From Taudactylus pleione (taxonomy: Eukaryota > Chordata > Amphibia > Anura > Myobatrachidae), in NCBI GenBank assembly GCA_031769625.1, contig JAUIMM010000701.1, positions 1 to 64,000 on the forward strand: 64,000 nt of DNA, written 5' to 3'. The notes under the pieces were generated by a model that saw only the letters and a list, made by a program, of their open reading frames with translations, was not told where the DNA came from and made no database searches. Positions 58,079 to 64,000 of the stretch are shown here, piece by piece (the first letter of the stretch is position 1; every line of letters begins with the position of its first letter). Both the position numbers and the translations under genes were made by a program.

Positions 58079-58635
58079 CACTCCAGAACACGTCATCCAG
58101 TTAAAGAATAATCTACCCAAGCAGGCTGGGGTGGCTTACAAACTTGTGGTAGAAATTACTAATACAGTTTCTGCTGGGAAGTATTTTTTCTTTCTCACAG
58201 GAGTTGATCAACTAAGTTGCGCAGCTGGCAGTCCAGAAAATAAATAAATATAGAAAAACGCAGCTGTTACTTTGGAAGCTGTCGTGGGATATACAGTGTG
58301 ACAGCACCTCTGAGTCCTGTCCTGAGTCTTGTCTGCCTTAACTCGTGGCTCAGTGGCTTACTGCTAGTGATAAGCTTCACCTCCTCCTGGACTCTAATTT
58401 TACGTGCATATCTGCCTCATGCCTGTCTGTGTGTCATACTTCGAGGACATTTTCTAATTGCCTTCCTTGATTTACAATCTCTCATGGTTGTCCCTAACTG
58501 GATTGTTTTTCTGCTATCCCATATGAGGTACTGTAATTGACATAATTATAATACCTGACCTGTTCTGCTCCCATTGTTAGTCTGCACTGTTCTTTGCTAC
58601 CTTGTAATTTAGCCAGTATTTATTTCTTCTTCGGG
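58079..58635. other. Intergenic DNA, nothing recognised
   Basis: The base composition looks normal. An 80-codon hydrophobic open frame (58,298-58,540) has no recognisable domain, and I do not support it as a gene. No promoter, RNA gene or repeat border is evident. Confidence 0.5.
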
Positions 58636-59720
58636 GTCCATAGGGTCCACAGAAGTTACCTTGGAGTATGTGGTTGGAGTGATCCAGGCACCAAACAGTG
58701 CTTTAGCTCCCAGGATGCACTGGGTCCTCCTCCATATATACCCTGCTCCTGGCTACAGGCATTCGTTTTTTGTTTGGTGCGCAGGAGTGCACTGTACTGA
58801 ACAGGGGACTGCCTCAGCAGTCCCAAACAAATTTTTTTGTTTTTTTTCTATTATGAGTAAGCAGCACTAGGCATCCGAAAGGCGCTGCAACACCAGTATG
58901 GGAACTGGTGATTTCGACGGTGGTCAGCAGAGTGACGCTGATGCCGGAGCTGCAACCAGAAACATTGGGAATGCAGGTACGGTGGTTCCCCGCATCCTCT
59001 ACCGATGGGGAACCACATGGCAGTCCATGCCTACGGCGGTGGAGACCTGTCGGAGAACACTGTAGTAAGGAGCCAGGTGAACTGCTTCCCCAACTAGACC
59101 ACCGGAACATGAGGGATCCTGACAACGGTGGCGGCCATGTCAGTGTGCCTGGTGGATCTATACAGAAGAGGGGAACTATGCTCTCCCCAGTGGCCCCTCT
59201 CCCAACCCAGACGCTGGTCCAGAGGCGAGGTTTCCCGCATCTGGGTTGCTTCTTCCTGCCTCCTGGTATATGAGACGGCCAGATACCACTCTCAGGTGCT
59301 CTCAGTGGCTGCAAGGAGTTTTGTTCCCTGTATACCTCTCCTTGGATGGCCAGGTTATACAGAGCTCGATAGTCAACTACGAACAGCACACAAGGCTGAG
59401 TAGGATAAGTGCTTATTGCATATATATTTATGCATTGCATGTGACTTGTGTAAATCTGCTGTGTGTTATACTGCCTTTTGTATTCCTGAATAACTGTCAG
59501 TTATAACTATCACTGCTATTTGTCCTCATAAGCCCTCTGCTACAGGTGTGTGTGTTATTTTGGATGTGAAACACTCACGTTATATCACTTTTCATATCAT
59601 TATGGATATTGTTATGTCCAAAGAGAGTGAAAAGCAGGAGGAGAAAGCCCCTGTGCTGGTTTAATGTATGGCCTGTCAGGCGAGTTTGTCATCTCAGGAT
59701 TTCATACAGAATAGACTGAC
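58636..59720 (+). mobile_element. Probable 5' part of a decayed DIRS-like retrotransposon (leader and gag-like region)
   Basis: The segment opens with GGGGTCCATAGGGTCCAC, a type of sequence I associate with amphibian retrotransposon ends (recall, not verified). A short frame starts at an ATG near 58,855 but stops after five residues (M-S-K-Q-H). The following reading frame, to about 59,065, is rich in Gly, Asp and Ala. Near 59,600-59,720 a frame reads MSKESEKQEEKAPVLV, then a stop, then CMACQASLSSQDFIQ, which has a C-X2-C knuckle. It is interrupted at 59,721 by an inverted-repeat element, and a second C-X2-C (LCGHCFKES) appears just beyond that element. I infer a broken gag-like gene on the same strand as the reverse transcriptase further right. 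The outer border of the retrotransposon is uncertain. Confidence 0.4.
59328..59370 (+). repeat. Internal repeat copy R1 of the retrotransposon region
   Basis: It begins CTGTATACCTCTCCTTGG and contains GGCCAGGTTATACAGAGC. The same segment occurs at 60,672 and 61,836. The sequence after R1 continues with TGTGTGTTATACTGCC and CTGTCAGTTATAACT, which also follow the third copy. Confidence 0.8.
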
Positions 59721-60575
59721 AGGGGTATTCAATATGGGTGCGATAACATCGTTTTTTGCGTTAATATCGCACTTTTTAACTTTTTTGCGTTAATATCACT
59801 GGTTTTAGTTTTACACCGTATTCAATTTCAAAGACTTATCGCAGTTTTGAAAAGTCTTTGATAAAAAACGGTGATAACTTTTCACCACTGAATAGGTGTT
59901 GAAAAAAAGTGCAGAATTGGGGTTTAGGGGTGCAGGCTTAAAAAAAATAGCCTGCACCCCTGAGATTGACATTTAAAAAAGAACTGTGTCAAAAAAAGTT
60001 TTAAAAAAAAAATAGGGACACCCCAAAAAATGTATTTAAAAATTGGGGTGCAAAAAAAAATGGGAAAAAATTGTTAAACAATAGGGAAATAGGTTCAGGG
60101 CTATTCTGCAAGTATGCGGCAGATGTTTTCTAGAATAGAATTATAGCGGCAGGTGCACAAATGCAGACTTTTTAAAAACTGACTTTAGGGACTTAAAAAT
60201 ATGCTAGTACCCATTTTCATGTACCCCAAATTTGATGGGACCATTTAAAAAAATGAAAAAAATAACCTAACTGCTCTTCTGCAACACTTCTTCAATGTTG
60301 GAAAAAAAACACCTGCTGCGGCTATTTAAATCCCCGACTTTCAATTAAAGGCTAAAACGGGGGTACCCATAGTGTTCCCCCATGTTTTTACAACTTTAGG
60401 GGGGTCTTACAATTATTTTATGGAAAAATTCGTAACTTTACGCAAATCCAACTTCGGAGTTTCCCGTTTTCGTTAATTTTATTTTGAATACGGGGATAAG
60501 CGGGAGCGCGCACCATACCTTTACGCAGAGAAAAACTCCGATATGAAACGTTAACCTTTCATATTGAATACTCCT
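59721..60575. mobile_element. 855-bp inverted-repeat element inserted in the gag-like frame
   Basis: The left end AGGGGTATTCAATAT (59,721-59,735) matches the reverse complement of the right end ATATTGAATACTCCT (60,561-60,575) at 14 of 15 positions. The interior is rich in A and T runs, such as A7-A10 tracts around 59,940-60,065, and has no long open frame. Self-complementary sub-ends (GCGATAAC near the left, CGGGGATAAGCG near the right) fit a non-autonomous DNA transposon. It sits between two halves of a knuckle-bearing frame, so it was probably inserted after the retrotransposon. The target-site duplication is not obvious and the superfamily is not assigned. Confidence 0.65.
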
Positions 60576-60887
60576 CTATGTGGTCACTGTTTCAAGGAGT
60601 CACCATATCAGTCAAATCTACCAGCTCCTGGACAGGAACCCCCTTGGGCTTCCTTTACCCAGATCATGGCCCTGTATGCCTCTCCTTTGGTGGCTAGGTT
60701 ATACAGAGCTCAATATCCTACTAAGCAGTTTGTGCTTTTTGTAGTTGATTTAAGAGCCTATTGCAAATATATTGTTTAAATGCATAAAGTTTTGTTATAC
60801 TGACTTTATTATTTTTGTTATAACTGTACTTCACATTTAATAGATATATGTGAAGGTGATCACATTACATTGTTGCCTTTTTATGAC
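60576..60887 (+). mobile_element. Gag-like remnant and internal repeat copy R2
   Basis: A frame beginning with LCGHCFKES (C-X2-C) continues for about 60 codons in the plus direction to a stop near 60,777 (TTTAAATGC). From 60,672 it overlaps repeat copy R2 (CTGTATGCCTCTCC, GGTTATACAGAGC). The tail, CACATTACATTGTTGCC then TTTTTATGAC, also occurs after copy R3 near 62,215-62,240. This appears to be the continuation of the gag-like region interrupted by the element at 59,721-60,575. Confidence 0.4.
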
Positions 60888-61203
60888 TTATGCTGGCCAT
60901 ACACTATACAATTCTCTGTCAGATATCTGTCCAATCTGGCTGGTTGGAATAAAAACCTGGTAATGTATGGGAGCAAATGACAATCGTCCATATGGTCTTA
61001 AACACTGGAAAACGGACAAAAAACAATTGTTCAAATTGGTTACATTTGTGTGTTTTAACCAATTTGACTGAACAACCATTTTTGTCTGTTTTCCAGTGTT
61101 TAAGACCATATGGTCGACTGTCATTTGCTCCCATACATTACCAGGTTTTCATTACAACCAGCCAGATTGGACAGATAATTGTATAGTATATGCCCAGAAT
61201 AAG
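60888..61203. mobile_element. Foldback (palindromic) MITE-like element
   Basis: The two halves are inverted copies. The left arm runs CTTATGCTGGCCATACAC, CTATACAATT, CTGTCCAATCTGGCTGG and GTCTTAAACACTGG. The right arm read backwards gives CTTATTCTGGGCATATAC, CTATACAATT, CTGTCCAATCTGGCTGG and GTCTTAAACACTGG. Similarity extends over about 120 bp of each arm, so both strands give almost the same conceptual peptide. No transposase is encoded. A matching unfilled site exists near 62,241, where ATGACTAAGTGAAGTGCTCC reads through. The flanks are TA or TTA/TAA-like, but I cannot fix the duplication length. Confidence 0.85.
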
Positions 61204-61835
61204 GGAAGGGCTCCAAATTACCCCCATCTGCAGGTGTGTAGGGGTTAAATTGTACTTCACATATACTTGTGAAAACTGGGCTGCCCATCCCCCTCTCTCC
61301 TAATTAATTAGGGAGGCTCAGCTGCAGTTGAGTGCTGGCTGAGGGGAGATTTGGTCTATCTCTGACAATACCTTTTTCCTAGGAAGGTATATAGCACTGG
61401 AATCCTACCAACTTTTGTTGCTTGTGATTCAGTGCCTATTTATATTCATTGATTCATATCCTACCAATATGACCGCGATTTAATGCCTGTTTGCAAATAT
61501 GTTATATGCAGGTAGATCCTACCAAACGGATGTGTTTAGATAATTGATTTTAATGCCCTTTTGCAAATATATTTATATAGGCATGTAGATCTTACCAAAC
61601 TGATGTGTTTAGATAATTGATTTTAATGCCCTTTTGCAAAGATTTTATGTGACTTATGCTACTGTTGAAAAAGTCTTAATTTTTGTTTCTTTCTAACCCC
61701 CAAACTGCCAGTGTAAGGGTTTAAAGAGTGCTTCACATTTATTTTTTTCTGTGAAGGGGGTCACTTGGCATTGTTAACTCTACACTTGTTGTAGGTTACT
61801 TGCAAATATTTTCTCAGGAGGCTTGGTTAATCTCC
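61204..61835. repeat. AT-rich internal region with 73-bp tandem repeats
   Basis: Two nearly identical copies of a segment with GATGTGTTTAGATAATTG and TTTTAATGCCCTTTTGC lie at 61,512-61,570 and 61,585-61,640 (period 73 bp). A more diverged copy lies upstream at about 61,450-61,505. Degenerate copies of the motif GTACTTCACATTTA...GTGAAGG...CACATTACATTGTT occur near 61,240 and 61,728 (as TGCTTCACATTTA). This is repetitive DNA belonging to the retrotransposon region. No coding sequence is recognised. Confidence 0.6.
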
Positions 61836-61890
61836 CTGTATACCTCTCCTTGGATGGCCAGGTTATACAGAGCTCGATATCCTACTAAAA
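61836..61890 (+). repeat. Internal repeat copy R3, left part
   Basis: CTGTATACCTCTCCTTGG, then GGCCAGGTTATACAGAGC and GATATCCTACTAAA, nearly the same as R1 and R2. It is interrupted at 61,891 by an element with a GCCCATACACGGG terminus. The remainder (TGTGTGTTATACTGCC, CTGTCAGTTATAACT) resumes near 62,140. Confidence 0.75.
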
Positions 61891-62138
61891 GGTGCCCATA
61901 CACGGGATGATATTTAACACGATTTTGGCAGTTTCTACAGGTTGGACAGACCAATCGTTTGAAAATAGATGTATTTTGAGTCCTCTGTGACCCCTATGCA
62001 CGTCCCCGCCGTCGTCTAGTTGGATCGCAGATCAACTGGTTTTGCAGAGAGATCCCAACCGATCGTGTATGATGTGACACACTTCTATGCATCTTATCCT
62101 ATGATCATAACGATCAATCTTACACCAATTGACCACAT
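61891..62138. mobile_element. MITE-like insertion with CCATACAC terminus
   Basis: The left end GGTGCCCATACACGGG resembles the ends of the elements at 55,691 (GCGGGCCATACACGG) and 60,888 (TGCTGGCCATACAC). It interrupts repeat copy R3, whose right part resumes with TGTGTGTTATACTGCC near 62,140. Internal GATC-containing palindromic patches occur near 62,020-62,075 and 62,100-62,115. The right terminus does not show a clear inverted match, so the end may be eroded or my right border may be off by several bases. Confidence 0.5.
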
Positions 62139-62399
62139 CTTGTGTGTTATACTGCCTTTATTTTTCTGAAATAAACTGTCAGTTATAACTTTTACTAGAT
62201 ATTTGTGAAGGTGGTCACATTACATTGTTGCCTTTATATGACTAAGTGAAGTGCTCCAATTAGACAGCAGAAGGTGATTTAGGCTGGATTACCTCAATCT
62301 GTACAGCTCATTGAGTTTATGGTGGAACATTCCAGACAAACTGTTCCAGATTCCAAGGAGACTAGTGTCTGTTTACCCTCTCCCACAGGGAGAGTGCAT
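62139..62399 (+). mobile_element. Retrotransposon region between R3 and the reverse transcriptase
   Basis: The left part completes repeat copy R3 (TGTGTGTTATACTGCC, CTGTCAGTTATAACT, CACATTACATTGTTGCC). From about 62,280 a plus-strand frame with CCTCAATCTGTACAGCTC and GTTTATGGTGGAACATTCC could be the end of a gag-like gene, but it carries stops and I recognise no motif. Confidence 0.35.
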
Positions 62400-63459
62400 T
62401 AGGTGGGAAATCCCCCTACCTACTGGGGATTTTTATGTGACACCTTCCTAAAGGGTTACTTCCCAGAAGGTTGTTTACACAATCAGATTCTATCTAGGCC
62501 CTTGCTGTCTAGTAGACCATTCAGGCTTTTAAATTCAGATGATAATCCCAGTTCCTTTGGCTAACATGGAAGGATATTATTCAGATTGATGTTTGATTCA
62601 GAAGCTAGAGGAGTCTCATCGTTCTATTCTGAATCGCAAATCTCTCAACAGGTTTTTCCAAGTGCCCAAATTCCATATGTACATCCTACGGTCAATTATG
62701 CTGGCAATGGAACCTGGGGATTTCATGGTTGCATATCTGCATGTACCTATGGCCCGGGGTTTCTGAGTTTTGCTGTTCATCAGCAACATTACCATTACCC
62801 TTTGGTCTGTCCACAAGCCCCTCGGGTGTTTACCAAGATAATGGCAGTCATGGCTACTCTTCTCAGGAGTCAGGATCCTGCCATACTTGGCGACCTCCAG
62901 ATATTGGCGCAGTCTCTGGAGATTTTGCAACGTCATCTCCAGCTGACCATTGTCTGCCTACAGGAGCACGGCTGGATAGTCCATTGGAAAAGGTATTTTC
63001 TTTCTCCAATACAACAGATGGTACATCTGGGGGTGCTACTAGGATTCCTTGGTACAAAGGATCTTTCTACCTGGGGACAAGATTGCTGCGTTACAATTGT
63101 GGGTGCGCAAATTGCTCCGCAATCAGAGAGTGTCAGTTCACTCAGCAATGCAGGTCCTGGGGTCCATGGTATCCACCTTCGAACATGGTGGTATATGTCC
63201 AGTTTTATTCAAGGCCCCTGCAGCGATGGAATCTGTCTCGGTGGGATGGTCAGTATCATCTGGTAAGGTCTCAAATGATCCTCATCTCGCCAGAAGTTCG
63301 GCTCTCCCTCTCATGGTGACTGCAGACAGCTCATCGGAACAGGGGTCGCCCTTTCTGGATTCCAGATTGGGTGCTCCTCACTACCGATGCCAGCCTCCGC
63401 AGATGGGGCACAGTGATGGGTCGTCACATCTTTTAGGGGGATCCCTCAGCTGATTTTGG
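62400..63459 (+). pseudogene. DIRS-like reverse transcriptase/RNase H remnant
   Basis: Pieces of a reverse transcriptase lie in shifting plus-strand frames. FFQVPKFHM and AMEPGDF (about 62,650-62,730) precede YLHVPM. LPFGLSTSP (about 62,800) is in one frame and RVFTKIMAVMA (about 62,825) in the next. LQRHLQLTIVCLQEHGWIV and QQMVHLGVLL follow to about 63,045. The catalytic acidic box expected after the RVFTK block is damaged: near 62,881-62,900 CCATACTTGGCGACCTCC is one base short and reads either I-L-G-D or P-Y-L-A. The RNase H start TTDASLRRWG is present at about 63,380-63,409, with its aspartate codon at 63,386-63,388, then an in-frame TAG. These motifs are typical of vertebrate DIRS elements (family knowledge). 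It cannot encode an active enzyme. Confidence 0.8.
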
Positions 63460-63575
63460 GGACACCCTAGCAGTGAAGTGGGACTTTAAGCTAGCGTATC
63501 TCTTTCCTCCGATCTCCCTGCTCCCAAGGGTCATCAGGAAATTCAAGCAGGAGGATGGCACAGTAATACTGATAG
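63460..63575 (+). pseudogene. C-terminal RNase H/connection fragment after an internal deletion
   Basis: The frame reads WDFKLAYLFPPISLLPRVIR. In DIRS and related polyproteins a segment of this type lies well downstream of the RNase H start, so the few tens of bases between TTDASLRRWG and this segment imply a deletion of most of the RNase H. The fragment ends at VILIG and is joined directly to recombinase sequence, which suggests a second deletion that also removed any methyltransferase-like domain. Confidence 0.6.
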
Positions 63576-64000
63576 GGATTTGTCTTTGGTTCTCAGGGCT
63601 CTACAGGCTCTCCCTTTCGAACCCCTGAAATCAGTAAACCTTAAGTGGTCGACAGCGAAGACAGGTTTTCTTCTTGTTATCTCCTCTGCCTGCAGGTTCT
63701 CTTATTTGGTAGCCCTTTTTTGATTTTTCATCAAGACAGAGCTGTTCTTCGTACCAGGGCAGATAACCTTCTTAAGGTTGTATCCCACTTTCATGTAAAT
63801 GAAGAAATTGTGGTTCCAGCCTTCCAGTCTTCAGGCCTCTCTGTATGTGAAGCTTCTTTGGAGGTTGTACACACACTACGAATTTACGTGGATCGCACCA
63901 ACTCCATTAGGAAATCGGATTCTTTTTTTGTGTTTTATGGCTGTTATAAGTGAGGTTGGCCAGCCAACAAACAGACTCTGGCTAGGTGGCTTCGTATGAC
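63576..64000 (+). pseudogene. DIRS-like tyrosine recombinase fragment, cut by window end
   Basis: The frame reads DLSLVLRALQALPFEPL, then LKWSTAKTGFLLVISSACR, a run resembling the recombinase region that carries the first catalytic arginine (A-C-R-F-S-Y here; the family pattern is A-R-R-x-S-E, from recall). HVNEEIVVPAFQSSGLS and LRIYVDRTNSIRKSDSFFVF follow, and after a stop and frameshift near 63,951 comes RGWPANKQTLARWL. The order reverse transcriptase, RNase H, recombinase on one strand fits DIRS-order retrotransposons. The His-x-x-Arg and Tyr positions lie beyond the window. At least one frameshift and the altered Glu position argue for a dead copy. Confidence 0.75.

Noticed and set aside
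57839..58111. 90-codon Thr/Met/Ala-rich open frame
   Set aside because: It lies entirely within a trinucleotide microsatellite, and the opposite strand gives a poly-Ser frame of similar length.
58814..59440. 208-codon minus-strand open frame
   Set aside because: It is antisense to the inferred retrotransposon, overlaps internal repeat R1, and has no recognisable domain.
60888..61186. Small proteins of about 70 residues on both strands
   Set aside because: Both are translations of the arms of one palindrome, which is why they look alike.

Overview
The window is non-coding, repeat-dominated DNA from a large eukaryotic genome. A vertebrate is likely, and an amphibian (frog-like) genome is the best guess. 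This rests on remnants of a DIRS-type tyrosine-recombinase retrotransposon with reverse transcriptase, RNase H and recombinase segments, several foldback and terminal-inverted-repeat elements, and the general repeat style. It is an inference from family knowledge, not a proven assignment. I see no intact gene, tRNA, rRNA, operon or prokaryotic signal.

Region 1 (1 to 53,682) is one continuous satellite array, still open at the left window edge. The basic unit is about 31-33 bp: a pyrimidine tract ending in CAG, followed by CCCCAGC(G/A)TGTGTC. By division this is roughly 1,600-1,700 units. The units are organised into modules of 1.2-2.9 kb, each opened by the same divergent 'punctuation' segment, whose landmark TGTCGGCGTCTTT occurs 23 times. 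Five modules (A 1,391; B 2,670; C 2,387; D 2,903; E 2,603 bp) form a higher-order repeat of about 11.95 kb. It occurs four times in a row (4,223 to 49,129), and the third copy lacks the D module. A 1.2-kb-unit zone lies to the left, and a hybrid A/C module plus an irregular terminal block lie to the right.

Region 2 (53,683 to 55,567) is the right edge of the array. A 479-bp single-copy-looking segment occurs twice with no difference seen. Between the two copies lie a 590-bp islet of the same satellite and a GC-rich spacer.

Region 3 (55,568 to 58,635) is a mosaic: TG-rich simple sequence, a 1.2-kb element with 15-bp terminal inverted repeats, GC-rich repeat DNA, a dispersed repeat and a long trinucleotide microsatellite.

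Region 4 (58,636 to 64,000) appears to be a decayed DIRS-like retrotransposon on the plus strand. It has gag-like zinc-knuckle pieces, three diverged internal repeat copies, reverse transcriptase and RNase H remnants with frameshifts and deletions, and a tyrosine recombinase cut by the window end. At least three smaller inverted-repeat elements have inserted into it.

Very long open frames (up to 999 codons) cross the satellite in all three plus-strand frames and many minus-strand frames. They result from a stop-poor repeat whose unit is often 33 bp and are not annotated as genes.
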